Of a stretch of DNA of 64,000 nt, positions 16,634 through 24,583 are shown in pieces; positions within the stretch are counted from its first letter, which is position 1, and the number at the start of each line of letters is the position of its first letter. A program made the position numbers and the translations under genes. Source of the DNA: Prevotella sp. (lineage in GTDB: Bacteria; Bacteroidota; Bacteroidia; Bacteroidales; Bacteroidaceae); the NCBI GenBank assembly GCA_016281055.1, contig JAEEHW010000101.1:1-64000 (forward strand). The letters run 5' to 3'. The notes below the pieces were generated by a model, which worked only from the letters and a program-made list of their open reading frames with translations, made no database searches and was not told the origin of the DNA.

Positions 16634-16706
16634 AATTGAAGAGTTGAAAGATTGAAAAATTGAAGTTGCCTTTCGACTTGAATATCAATTCTTCAACTCT
16701 TCAATT
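16634..16706 (+). repeat. 7-bp-period hairpin repeat before tyrA
   Basis: AATTGAAGAGTTGAA (16634-16648) is exactly complementary to 16692-16706; both arms continue as ~7-bp repeats (ATTGAAG / CTTCAAT). A one-armed version (AAAGAATTAAAGAATTGAAG) ends the aminotransferase gene at about 15521-15547. Confidence 0.85.
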
Positions 16707-16747
16707 TTTCAATTCTCCAATTTTTTAATTTTAAAAAAAATAACGAA

Positions 16748-17542
16748 GTGAAAATCTTAATTCTTGGTGCAGGCAAGATGGGTTCATTCTTCATCGACCT
16801 GCTGAGTTTCGACCATGAGGTAGGCGTTTATGAGAAAGACCCTCGCCGCATGCGTTTCACATACAACTGCCAGCGCTTCACCGAACTGGAGGAAGTGCGC
16901 ACGTTCCAACCTGAGTTGGTCATCAATGCCGCTACGGTGAAATACACCATCCCGGCATTCAACGAGGTATTGCCATATCTCCCCGATAACGTGATACTGA
17001 GCGACATCGCATCAGTGAAGACCGGACTGAAGGAATTCTATGAGCAGACAGGCAAGCGCTATGTCAGCACCCACCCGATGTTCGGCCCTACGTTTGCCAA
17101 CCTCAACCAACTGTCTGAGGAGAACGCCATCATCATCAGCGAGGGCGACTACATGGGACGCTGCTTCTTCAAAGACCTATACAGCCGTCTCGACCTCAAC
17201 ATATACGAGTACACCTTCGAGGAGCACGACAAGACCGTGGCCTACTCACTGTCCATACCGTTCGTTTCCACATTTGTGTTCTCTGCGGTCATGAAGCATC
17301 AGGATGCGCCGGGTACCACCTTCAAGCGCCATCTGCGCATAGCCAAGGGCGTACTCAATGAGGACGACTACCTGCTTCAGGAGGTCCTTTTCAACCCCTA
17401 CACACACGACCAAGTGGACCAGATACGCGCCGAACTGAAGGAACTCCTTGAAATCATTGACAACAAGGATGCCAAGAAGATGAAGCAGTATCTCACTAAG
17501 ATACGCGCCAACGTGAAGCGCGACGTTGAGGCATTGAAGTAA
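16748..17542 (+). CDS. tyrA: Prephenate dehydrogenase
   Basis: A 264-residue NAD(P)-dependent enzyme making 4-hydroxyphenylpyruvate for Tyr. The N-terminus KILILGAGKMGSFFIDLL is a Rossmann nucleotide site; LSDIASVKTGL, and STHPMFGPT near residue 115 are TyrA catalytic motifs; the C-terminal half (SLSIPFVSTFVFSAVMKHQ...) is the helical dimer domain. Start is GTG at 16748; there is no nearby ATG upstream that keeps the Rossmann start. It has no ACT domain, so it may rely on transcriptional attenuation and on the other operon enzymes for control. Last gene of the operon, followed by a strong terminator. Confidence 0.93.
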   Translation: MKILILGAGKMGSFFIDLLSFDHEVGVYEKDPRRMRFTYNCQRFTELEEVRTFQPELVINAATVKYTIPAFNEVLPYLPDNVILSDIASVKTGLKEFYEQTGKRYVSTHPMFGPTFANLNQLSEENAIIISEGDYMGRCFFKDLYSRLDLNIYEYTFEEHDKTVAYSLSIPFVSTFVFSAVMKHQDAPGTTFKRHLRIAKGVLNEDDYLLQEVLFNPYTHDQVDQIRAELKELLEIIDNKDAKKMKQYLTKIRANVKRDVEALK

Positions 17543-17556
17543 ACCGACACACCAAT

Positions 17557-17610
17557 AACAACAGGGTCCTGCAATACTCCTCACAAGGAAGTCTGCAGGG
17601 CCTTGTTGTT
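17557..17610 (+). terminator. Terminator of the Phe/Tyr operon
   Basis: A 17-bp stem, AACAACAGGGTCCTGCA (17557-17573) with 17594-17610, two G-U pairs, T-rich tail. Confidence 0.88.
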
Positions 17611-17671
17611 TTATTTTCACGAAACTTCAGCTATCATCAAGAATATTTTTATGTTATAATAAGTGTTTTTC

Positions 17672-17702
17672 TTGTGACATTCATTTTTTTTTTGTAACTT
17701 TG
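17672..17702 (+). promoter_or_regulatory. Promoter of the corA transcript
   Basis: TTGT (17672-17675), 19-base spacer, TAACTTTG (17695-17702), 57 bases before the small leader ORF. Confidence 0.7.
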
Positions 17703-17759
17703 CACTCGCAAAAAAGAAAAACAACACCACCCCATATTATTAACTAAATAAGAACAAAC

Positions 17760-17798
17760 ATGGACGATTATCACGCGACAAGTACAGAGAAGCATTAA
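17760..17798 (+). CDS. Possible 12-residue leader peptide upstream of corA
   Basis: ATG at 17760, reading MDDYHATSTEKH and TAA. It lies between a promoter and an intrinsic terminator that stands 60 bases before the magnesium transporter gene. The acidic second and third residues recall leader peptides that destabilise ribosomes at low magnesium, such as MgtL, but this is inference. The ORF is short enough to arise by chance; its placement is the main argument. Confidence 0.5.
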   Translation: MDDYHATSTEKH

Positions 17799-17849
17799 CG
17801 CGTGGGGAAATAGCCGAAAGATGCGTTCCTCACGGCTATTTCATTTTTT
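17772..17849 (+). promoter_or_regulatory. Leader terminator with competing hairpins before corA
   Basis: Perfect 10-bp terminator stem GAAATAGCCG (17807-17816) with CGGCTATTTC (17833-17842), then six T. A competing hairpin GTGGGGAA (17802-17809) with TTCCTCAC (17826-17833) overlaps both terminator arms. CACGCG (17772-17777, within the leader ORF) can also pair with CGCGTG (17799-17804). This arrangement permits conditional read-through into corA. Confidence 0.7.
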
Positions 17850-17902
17850 AATCCGTCATTCAGGAATGAATGCCTGAACGACAAAAACATGAGGAACAAT
17901 TA

Positions 17903-18829
17903 ATGAAGACCTATTGGAACACGACAAATGGTCTCCACACCATCAAGCAGTGGGAACCGAATTGCTGGATACAAGTGACATGCCCTACAGATGCTGACCG
18001 CCAGCAATTAGAAACAGAATACCAGATACCAGACTATTTCTTCTCCGACATCTCGGATGCCGACGAGAGAGCACGTTACGAATTTGACGAAGGATGGCAA
18101 CTCATCATCCTGCGTATTCCGTATATGAAGGAAGTACGCTCACGTACGCCATACACCACCGTGCCGCTCGGTATCATACACAAGGGCGATGTAACCATCA
18201 CCGTGTGTTATTTCGAGACCGACATGATGATCGACTTCGTAACTTTCCAGCAACGTAGAGCTGAAGGTTTCATTGACTACGTTGACATGGTATTCCGACT
18301 TTTCCTCTCATCATCTGTATGGTACCTGAAGCGATTGAAGCAGATTTCACTGTTGCTGAACCGTGCAAAACGGTCGATGGACCATACTGTGAACAACACC
18401 TCACTGGTAAACCTGTCACGTCTGCAGGACTCGCTGACATATTTCATCACATCAATCAGGGGCAACGAAACACTGCTTCAGAAATTGAAATTCAAACTGC
18501 CTGTCGATGAACTTGACGCAGACCTCATCGAAGATGTAAACATCGAAATAAGCCAGGCGCGAGAGACTGCAAACATCTACTCAGAGATTCTTGAGTCAAC
18601 GATGAACACATACACATCAATCATCAATAACAACATGAACACCGTGATGCGTACGCTGACATCGTTCTCTATTATTCTGATGTTCCCCACCCTTATATCC
18701 TCGCTCTTCGGCATGAACCTTATAAACGGCATGGAGGCAAGCAGTTGGGGATTCCCTGTGGCATTGATTATATCGCTTGTCGTCAGCTTCGGCTCATGGT
18801 TAATATTACGTCAGAAAAATCTGCTATAG
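17903..18829 (+). CDS. corA: CorA-family magnesium/divalent cation transporter
   Basis: A 308-residue inner-membrane channel protein. The N-terminal cytoplasmic alpha/beta domain (KTYWNTTNGLHTIKQWEPNCWIQVTCP...) leads to a long helix and then two membrane helices near the C-terminus, with the CorA signature GMN in SLFGMNLINGMEA (about residues 265-275) before the second helix. It moves Mg2+ (or Co2+/Ni2+) into the cell. ATG 17903 is chosen because AGGA lies 9 bases upstream and the protein then starts MKTYWN; an ATG at 17870 would add 11 residues. The leader ORF and terminator upstream suggest that its transcription is controlled by read-through. Confidence 0.93.
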   Translation: MKTYWNTTNGLHTIKQWEPNCWIQVTCPTDADRQQLETEYQIPDYFFSDISDADERARYEFDEGWQLIILRIPYMKEVRSRTPYTTVPLGIIHKGDVTITVCYFETDMMIDFVTFQQRRAEGFIDYVDMVFRLFLSSSVWYLKRLKQISLLLNRAKRSMDHTVNNTSLVNLSRLQDSLTYFITSIRGNETLLQKLKFKLPVDELDADLIEDVNIEISQARETANIYSEILESTMNTYTSIINNNMNTVMRTLTSFSIILMFPTLISSLFGMNLINGMEASSWGFPVALIISLVVSFGSWLILRQKNLL

Positions 18830-18858
18830 TCATTTAATGATTTATATCAAAAAACACA

Positions 18859-18910
18859 CTGTGTGCGCAAACAATTTTACAAAAACATTTCTGTGTGCGC
18901 AAACAATTTT
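18859..18910 (+). repeat. 20-bp direct repeat over a promoter
   Basis: CTGTGTGCGCAAACAATTTT occurs at 18859-18878 and again at 18891-18910, 32 bp apart (three helical turns). The second copy abuts TAATTTTG at 18912-18919 and covers the -33 region. It may be a pair of regulator sites or a duplicated promoter. Confidence 0.8.
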
Positions 18911-18925
18911 GTAATTTTGCATCGT

Positions 18926-19065
18926 TTAGGACAATTGCGGACGTTCACCCACCAACTAAAATAAGGATTGTTCCAATCTCAGTAGGAGACAATTATCCAA
19001 AGCAAAGGAAATAGGAGATAAAACGACGGAGAAACCTGACATACAGGTTACTCCGTCGCTTTTTT
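18926..19065 (+). ncRNA. Candidate small RNA or leader between corA and the M16 gene
   Basis: TAATTTTG at 18912-18919 predicts a start near 18926. The transcript would run about 140 bases without a convincing ORF and end in a very strong terminator, CGACGGAGaAACCTG (19024-19038) with CAGGTTaCTCCGTCG (19044-19058) plus seven T. The next gene has its own promoter after this terminator. TTGTTCCAATCTCA at 18968-18981 is repeated at 7319, also behind a promoter. I do not recognise the RNA family; 6S-like or an attenuated leader are alternatives. Confidence 0.55.
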
Positions 19066-19095
19066 TGTGTATGTCATTTTATTTTCGTAACTTTG
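19064..19095 (+). promoter_or_regulatory. Promoter of the M16 peptidase gene
   Basis: TTTG (19064-19067) within the T run of the preceding terminator, 20-base spacer, TAACTTTG (19088-19095). Confidence 0.7.
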
Positions 19096-19128
19096 TAGCG
19101 CAATTACAGTTGCAACGCAAACATTTAC

Positions 19129-20370
19129 ATGTCACAATACAATACACACACACTGTCTAACGGACTACGCATCATACATCTTGCAGAAGAAAGCGAGGTG
19201 GTTTACTGCGGTTACGCCATGAGGGCAGGAACAAGAGACGAGGCAGACAAGAAAGAGCATGGACTTGCCCATTTCTGCGAACACATGACGTTCAAGGGAA
19301 CACAGAAGCGCTCATCACTGCAAGTCATCAACACACTGGAGAAGATAGGCGGCGAGCTCAACGCTTTCACCGCAAAGGAAGAAACAGTATATTATGCCGC
19401 AGTGCTGCGCCAGTTTTTCAACCGCGCCGTAGATTTGCTCACCGACATCGTTTTTCACAGTGAATATCCGCAGGGAGCGGTGGAACGTGAAATTGAGGTG
19501 GTGTGCGATGAGATAGAAAGTTACAACGACTCGCCCGCCGAACTGATATATGACGAGTTCGAGAATGCGCTGTTCCACAACAACAGCCTGGGGCACAGCA
19601 TACTTGGTACCCCTGACTGCGTGCGCAGTTTCACCACGGCTGACTGCAGACGGTTCACCAAAAGACTATATACTCCGAACAACGCAGTATTCTATGTCAT
19701 AGGAAACATAGACTTCAACAAACTGGTTAAAAGACTTGAATCTCTCCTCTCCTGTTCTTCTGCTGAGAAGGCGCTGTTGCGCAAGGTTTCTCAATATGAT
19801 GCATCATCCTCCAGAGAGAGAGCAGGCAACGAGGTTATGGACCTCAACACCCACCAGAACCATGTGATGCTGGGCACCACCATCACCGATGACATAGAGC
19901 GGTGGAGGATGCCGTTGTTTCTTGTCAACAACATACTTGGCGGACCGGGTATGAACTCAAGGCTCAACGTGTCGCTACGCGAGAAACGCGGACTTGTATA
20001 TACAGTGGAAAGCATCATGACAGCATACACCGACGCACTGGTATGGTCAACATACTTCGGATGCGACAGGGCTGACCTGAAAAGATGCCTGCGACTTACC
20101 ATGAGCGAACTGCACAAACTGCGCAAGACACAGATGTCAAATGCTGCACTGCTCGCTGCAAAGCGACAGATAAAGGGACAGATGGCTCTCGCATCACAAA
20201 ACCGCGAGAGCTTTGCCATCGACATGGCAAAACAATACCTGCACTATGGGAAGCTGAAAGACAACCAAGAAACATTCAAGCGCATCGACGCAGTGACGTC
20301 GGAAGACATTCACACGCTCATGAACTCCATGCTCACGGAAGACAAACTTTTCACCCTTATATTCAAATAA
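19129..20370 (+). CDS. M16-family zinc metallopeptidase
   Basis: A 413-residue protein of the processing-protease/pitrilysin class. The inverted zinc motif is HFCEH in HGLAHFCEHMTFKGT near residue 47, with the third ligand in EIEVVCDEIESYNDSP about 75 residues on. The C-terminal half has the paired inactive-like domain with GGPGMNSRLNVSLREKRGLVYTVES, typical of M16B. No signal peptide is visible, so it is probably cytoplasmic or periplasmic by an unseen route. It is followed after 28 bases by ettA, likely in one transcript. The substrate is unknown; peptides or small proteins are usual. Confidence 0.92.
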   Translation: MSQYNTHTLSNGLRIIHLAEESEVVYCGYAMRAGTRDEADKKEHGLAHFCEHMTFKGTQKRSSLQVINTLEKIGGELNAFTAKEETVYYAAVLRQFFNRAVDLLTDIVFHSEYPQGAVEREIEVVCDEIESYNDSPAELIYDEFENALFHNNSLGHSILGTPDCVRSFTTADCRRFTKRLYTPNNAVFYVIGNIDFNKLVKRLESLLSCSSAEKALLRKVSQYDASSSRERAGNEVMDLNTHQNHVMLGTTITDDIERWRMPLFLVNNILGGPGMNSRLNVSLREKRGLVYTVESIMTAYTDALVWSTYFGCDRADLKRCLRLTMSELHKLRKTQMSNAALLAAKRQIKGQMALASQNRESFAIDMAKQYLHYGKLKDNQETFKRIDAVTSEDIHTLMNSMLTEDKLFTLIFK

Positions 20371-20398
20371 ACAAACAATCCATATCTTACAAAATAAC

Positions 20399-22096
20399 AT
20401 GGCAACAGTTGACGACAAGAAAATCATTTTCTCAATGGTGGGGGTCAGCAAGATAATACCCCAGAACCAGAAACAAGTACTCAAGAACATATACCTCTCG
20501 TTCTTCTATGGTGCGAAGATAGGCATCGTGGGTCTGAACGGTGCAGGTAAATCCACCCTGATGAAAATCATAGCGGGACTTGACACTCAGTTCCAGGGTG
20601 AAGTGGTGTGGAGCCCCGGCTACACCGTAGGTTACCTGCCGCAGGATCCGCCGCTCAACGAGGAGAAGAGCGTCATGGACAATGTGCGTGAGGGCGTGCA
20701 GCACGTTTATGACGCGCTGAAGGAGTATGACGAGATAAACGAGAAATTCGGACTGGAGGAATACTACGGCGACCCAGACAAGATGGACAAGCTGATGCAG
20801 CGCCAAGCCGAAGTGCAGGACATCATCGACTCTACCGATGCATGGAACATGGACTCAAAACTGGAACGCGCCATGGACGCACTGCACTGTCCGCCGGGCG
20901 ACTGGCCTGTGACGAACCTCTCTGGAGGCGAGCGCCGCCGTGTGGCCCTGTGCAAACTCTTGCTGCAGAAACCCGACGTGCTCCTGCTCGACGAGCCTAC
21001 CAACCACCTCGATGCAGAATCCATCGACTGGCTGGAGCAGCATCTACAGCAGTATGAAGGCACGGTGATTGCCGTAACGCACGACCGTTACTTCCTCGAC
21101 GATGTTTCGGAGTGGATTCTCGAACTTGACCGTGGCGAGGGAATACCATGGAAGGGCAACTACTCTTCATGGCTCGACCAGAAGACAAAGCGCATGGCAC
21201 AGGAGGAGAAGACGGCATCGAAGCGCCGCAAGGCTCTGGAGCGCGAGTTGGAGTGGATTCACATGGCACCAAAGGCACGTCAGGCTAAGGGTAAGGCTCG
21301 TCTGAACTCATACGACGCCATGCTCAACGAGGAACAGAAGGAGCGCGAGGAACGCCTCGAGATATTCATCCCCAACGGTCCGCGACTGGGCAACAAAGTC
21401 ATCGAGGCAGAGCATGTAGCGAAGGCTTTCGGCGACAAGGTACTGTTCAAGGACCTCAACTTCATGTTGCCGCCTAACGGCATCGTGGGCGTGATAGGTC
21501 CTAACGGCGCAGGTAAGACGACGTTGTTCCGCCTCATCATGGGACTGGAGCATGCCGATGGCGGTTCGTTCTCCGTGGGCGAGACAGTGAAACTGGCATA
21601 CGTTGACCAGCAGCACAAGGACATTGACCCTAAGAAAACAGTTTATGACGTAGTGAGCCAGGGAGTAGAGTCTTTCCGCATGGGCGGCCGCGACGTGAAC
21701 GCACGCGCATACCTCTCTCGCTTCAACTTCTCTGGCAACGACCAGGGCAAACTCTGCGGTGTACTCTCCGGTGGTGAGCGTAACCGTCTGCAACTGGCCT
21801 TGGCACTGAAGCAGGAGGGCAACGTACTTCTCCTTGACGAGCCCACCAACGACATCGACGTGAACACGCTGCGTGCTTTGGAGGAAGGCCTGGAGAACTT
21901 CGCCGGCTGTGCCGTGGTAATCTCGCACGACCGCTGGTTCCTCGACCGTATCTGTACGCATATCCTCGCATTCGAGGGCAACGGAGAGGTATTCTTCTTC
22001 GAGGGCAGTTACTCTGACTATGAGATAAACAAGGCCCGTCGCCTCGGCACAGACGAGATAAAGCGACCACGCTACCGCAAACTGATGGAGGGGTAA
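20399..22096 (+). CDS. ettA: ABC-F translational throttle factor EttA
   Basis: A 565-residue soluble protein with two ABC ATPase domains and no membrane part. Walker A motifs are GLNGAGKST (near residue 45) and GPNGAGKTT (near 365); signatures LSGGERRRVALCKLLLQKPDVLLLDEPTNHLD and LSGGERNRLQLALALKQEGNVLLLDEPTNDID. The inter-domain linker (about 245-325) and the short EttA-type arm fit the EttA subgroup, which binds the ribosomal E site and gates the first elongation step according to ATP/ADP. The length matches E. coli EttA. It sits behind the M16 gene and ends before a repeat and a two-way terminator. Confidence 0.93.
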   Translation: MATVDDKKIIFSMVGVSKIIPQNQKQVLKNIYLSFFYGAKIGIVGLNGAGKSTLMKIIAGLDTQFQGEVVWSPGYTVGYLPQDPPLNEEKSVMDNVREGVQHVYDALKEYDEINEKFGLEEYYGDPDKMDKLMQRQAEVQDIIDSTDAWNMDSKLERAMDALHCPPGDWPVTNLSGGERRRVALCKLLLQKPDVLLLDEPTNHLDAESIDWLEQHLQQYEGTVIAVTHDRYFLDDVSEWILELDRGEGIPWKGNYSSWLDQKTKRMAQEEKTASKRRKALERELEWIHMAPKARQAKGKARLNSYDAMLNEEQKEREERLEIFIPNGPRLGNKVIEAEHVAKAFGDKVLFKDLNFMLPPNGIVGVIGPNGAGKTTLFRLIMGLEHADGGSFSVGETVKLAYVDQQHKDIDPKKTVYDVVSQGVESFRMGGRDVNARAYLSRFNFSGNDQGKLCGVLSGGERNRLQLALALKQEGNVLLLDEPTNDIDVNTLRALEEGLENFAGCAVVISHDRWFLDRICTHILAFEGNGEVFFFEGSYSDYEINKARRLGTDEIKRPRYRKLMEG

Positions 22097-22100
22097 TTAA

Positions 22101-22172
22101 TTACGATATCACGATATTACGACATTACGATATTTCGTCATTACGTTATATCGTAATATCGTTATTTCGAAG
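22101..22172 (+). repeat. 8-bp-period palindromic repeat after ettA
   Basis: Nine consecutive 8-mers from TTACGATA through TATCGTAA to TTTCGAAG. The first half carries TTACGATA forms and the second half their complements (TATCGTAA), so the whole can fold back on itself. Confidence 0.85.
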
Positions 22173-22183
22173 TAAAACACAAT

Positions 22184-22219
22184 AAAAAGGTTGGATGCGC
22201 CATTGCATCCGACCTTTTT
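22184..22219. terminator. Two-way terminator between converging genes
   Basis: AAAAAGGTTGGATGC (22184-22198) pairs with GCATCCGACCTTTTT (22205-22219), 15 bp with one wobble, with A and T runs on either side, serving ettA and the minus-strand gene. Confidence 0.88.
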
Positions 22220-22250
22220 ATTTGTATATCATAATTTTGTGCATACATGA

Positions 22251-23030
22251 TTATTTCTGGAGAACCGGACGAACCGAGCCTCCACAGCGACGGTAGCCGT
22301 CGACATGGTCCACATAGCCTGAGCGATAGTTTATGCACGTGGCGTCGTCCCAATTATCCTCACTGGTCATAGCCAACCAATAGAAGCCCCGCGAACCTAC
22401 ATCGTAGGAGTCTGTTCCAATGATGGAACCCGCAGCAGGAAGAAAAATATGATTGTCGCTGAGCGAATACGTGGCAGATGTCGTTGCGTTGTTTTCGGTA
22501 TTTTTTATAACGCCCTTGTCTGCATCTGCCTTTGCCTTATAGACTATATAGCCAGACACTCCCCGACCATTGTAGTTCGTTGTCCATTCCCAATAGCAGT
22601 TGGCTCGAAGTTTTGCGTAATCATTATAAGTCGGCATGCGCCACTTGCCGCCCCAGTTCACCACTGCTGCGTCGTCGGCAGGTTCAAGGGTGAGCTTGTT
22701 ATCAACAATTCCGAATATTTCATTTGTATTGTATTTCGTCAGCGTATGCGATGAACCGTTGCACCACTTATACGTTGCCCAACTGTAGTCACTTTTCGGA
22801 GCAGTCTCGCCCCATGCAAAATAGTTACCATAGTCCCATGGATTATCCGCTCCCACGTTGCATGTTGCCCATTTCACAGACAGGCCAAGGTCAACAAACT
22901 CATGACCGTTGGAAGGATCATAATATGGCTCCGGATTTTCATCCATGTCAGCACCACCGCATGAGAAAAGTGCAGTGGTCACTGCAAATACAAAAAACAG
23001 CAATGCTGCATTAAAAATTTTTGTCTTCAT
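22251..23030 (-). CDS. Lipoprotein with a Fib_succ_major domain
   Basis: A 259-residue lipoprotein; signal ends ALFSC (Cys24). The rest is one Fib_succ_major domain: HEFVDLGLSVKWATCNVGADNPWDYGNYFAWGETAPKS, GGKWRMPTYNDYAKL near 130, NHIFLPAAGSIIG, GFYWLAMTSE and a final GGSVRPVLQK. It is probably on the cell surface. It is more typical of the family than the paralogue at 11595, which has an extra N-terminal domain. Role unknown. A perfect promoter lies 34 bases upstream. Confidence 0.88.
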   Translation of the reverse strand: MKTKIFNAALLFFVFAVTTALFSCGGADMDENPEPYYDPSNGHEFVDLGLSVKWATCNVGADNPWDYGNYFAWGETAPKSDYSWATYKWCNGSSHTLTKYNTNEIFGIVDNKLTLEPADDAAVVNWGGKWRMPTYNDYAKLRANCYWEWTTNYNGRGVSGYIVYKAKADADKGVIKNTENNATTSATYSLSDNHIFLPAAGSIIGTDSYDVGSRGFYWLAMTSEDNWDDATCINYRSGYVDHVDGYRRCGGSVRPVLQK

Positions 23031-23063
23031 AATTGTATTTTTTATTGTTTAGCTTCACGGATG

Positions 23064-23094
23064 CAAAGTTACAAAACTTTTTTCAAATGACAAA
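23064..23094 (-). promoter_or_regulatory. Promoter for the minus-strand Fib_succ_major lipoprotein
   Basis: On the minus strand: TTTG (23094-23091), 19-base spacer, TAACTTTG (23071-23064). Confidence 0.82.
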
Positions 23095-23258
23095 ATTTTT
23101 AACTGATTTAGCACTCTAAGAACTATTGCTGACAGCATAAATTTGTGAACAAATGACGCATGAAAAAAAAGTGCAAAATAGAAATTTCTTGACGTGACAG
23201 TGAATAATTTTATTCCTGTTCGTGCAAATTGATTTCTCAAAATTTGAGGGGCAAGGAC

Positions 23259-23368
23259 GTAAAAAACGCCTTTTTACACCACAATAGACATCTTTTTACA
23301 CAGTAATACGATACCTTTCACAAGGTAAAAGCTATCATATTACACTGTAAAAGCTATCATATTACATT
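23259..23368 (+). repeat. 22-bp tandem array, copy B (5 units)
   Basis: Units start at 23259, 23281, 23303, 23325 and 23347, each 22 bp. The first three read with T-rich right halves (as in copy A), the last two are the reverse-complement form GTAAAAGCTATCATATTAC. The phase stays 22 bp across the switch of orientation. The array has no 11-bp partner here. Confidence 0.95.
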
Positions 23369-23527
23369 ATCCAAGGCAAAAAACCGCTTCACAACAATTT
23401 GCTACACACTAATAATAAGACAGTTACAGAAAACACAAATTCCTTGCGATATTTCAGTCCGAAAGAGACTTTGGTTACAAATATCGCAAGGAATCGCCAG
23501 TTAAATACAAAAAAACGGGTAAAAAAG

Positions 23528-23601
23528 TGACCCCGCTGGGATTCAAACCCAGGACCTTCAGAACCGGAATCTGACGCTCTATTCAGCTAAGCTACGGAGC
23601 C
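23528..23601 (-). tRNA. tRNA-Arg (anticodon CCG)
   Basis: On the minus strand the 74 bases fold as a full cloverleaf: acceptor GGCTCCG/CGGGGTC, anticodon stem TCAGA/TCTGA with loop TTCCGGT (anticodon CCG, codon CGG), T arm CTGGG-TTTGAAT-CCCAG, discriminator A. CCA is not encoded. Confidence 0.93.
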
Positions 23602-23724
23602 AACACATGTGTGCGTATGCAAAAAATCGGTGCAAAGGTACAAAAAAGAATTTAATTTTACAACAAAAGATGTAAAAAATGTATAATAGCAGAGAGAATT
23701 GACTCGTATCTCAGTTTTTTTTAT

Positions 23725-23732
23725 TAACTTTG
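23725..23732 (+). promoter_or_regulatory. Promoter box of the parA cluster
   Basis: TAACTTTG at 23725-23732, about 50 bases before the parA ATG; no clear -33 element. Confidence 0.6.
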
Positions 23733-23781
23733 CAATTATTACAGGATAATTGTATACAAAAGTAAACAAATTAGAGTTTAT

Positions 23782-24558
23782 ATGGAGAAGAAACTTGGCA
23801 AAATAATAGCCTTGGCAAATCAGAAGGGAGGCGTAGGCAAGACTACAACAACTATCAACCTCGCAGCTTCATTGGCCACACTGGAGAAGTCGGTACTCGT
23901 AATAGATGCCGACCCACAGGCTAATGCCTCAAGCGGACTGGGCGTGAACCTGCAAGAGGTGGAGTGTTCAATATACGAGTGTATCATCGACCATGCGGAC
24001 GTACGCGATGCCATCTATACCACCGACATCAATGGCCTGGACATAATTCCAAGCCATATCAACCTTGTGGGTGCAGAGATAGAGATGCTCAGCGTGCCTA
24101 ACCGTGAGAAGGTGCTCAAAAACATCCTTGAGCCCATAAGGCAGGACTATGACTACATACTCATCGACTGCTCGCCATCACTCGGACTGATCACCGTCAA
24201 CGCACTGACGGCGGCTGACTCCATCATCATTCCTGTGCAGTGTGAGTATTTCGCACTTGAAGGAATCGGCAAATTGCTCAACACGATAAAGATAATCAAG
24301 AGCAAGCTGAATCCGAAACTGGAGATAGAGGGATTCCTGCTGACTATGTATGACAATCGTCTGAAACTGGCAAACCAGATTTACGACGAAGTAAAAAGAC
24401 ATTTCCAGGAACTGGTGTTCAAGACTGTGATACAGCGCAACGTGAAGTTGTCTGAAAGCCCAAGCCACGGCCTGCCCGTCATCCTGTATGACGCAGAGGC
24501 TGCCGGTACGAAGAACCACCTTGCACTGGCAAAGGAAATAGTGAGCAGAGAGAAATAA
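23782..24558 (+). CDS. parA: Chromosome-partitioning ATPase ParA/Soj
   Basis: A 258-residue ParA ATPase with the deviant Walker A KGGVGKTTTTINLAASLA near residue 15, Walker B-type IDADPQANASSGLG, and YDYILIDCSPSLGLITVNAL near 125. It binds DNA non-specifically as an ATP dimer and works with ParB to move origin regions apart. Short N-terminus, so it lacks the HTH of plasmid-type large ParA. The next gene is parB after 25 bases. The length and the neighbours point to the chromosomal Soj type. Confidence 0.95.
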   Translation: MEKKLGKIIALANQKGGVGKTTTTINLAASLATLEKSVLVIDADPQANASSGLGVNLQEVECSIYECIIDHADVRDAIYTTDINGLDIIPSHINLVGAEIEMLSVPNREKVLKNILEPIRQDYDYILIDCSPSLGLITVNALTAADSIIIPVQCEYFALEGIGKLLNTIKIIKSKLNPKLEIEGFLLTMYDNRLKLANQIYDEVKRHFQELVFKTVIQRNVKLSESPSHGLPVILYDAEAAGTKNHLALAKEIVSREK

Positions 24559-24583
24559 AAGATAAAAAGACGAAAGACAAGAA

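Noticed and set aside
23259..23368. 22-bp arrays as CRISPR
   Set aside because: Units are contiguous with only about 3 variable bases between the conserved parts, there are no 25-40-base spacers, and no cas genes are near.
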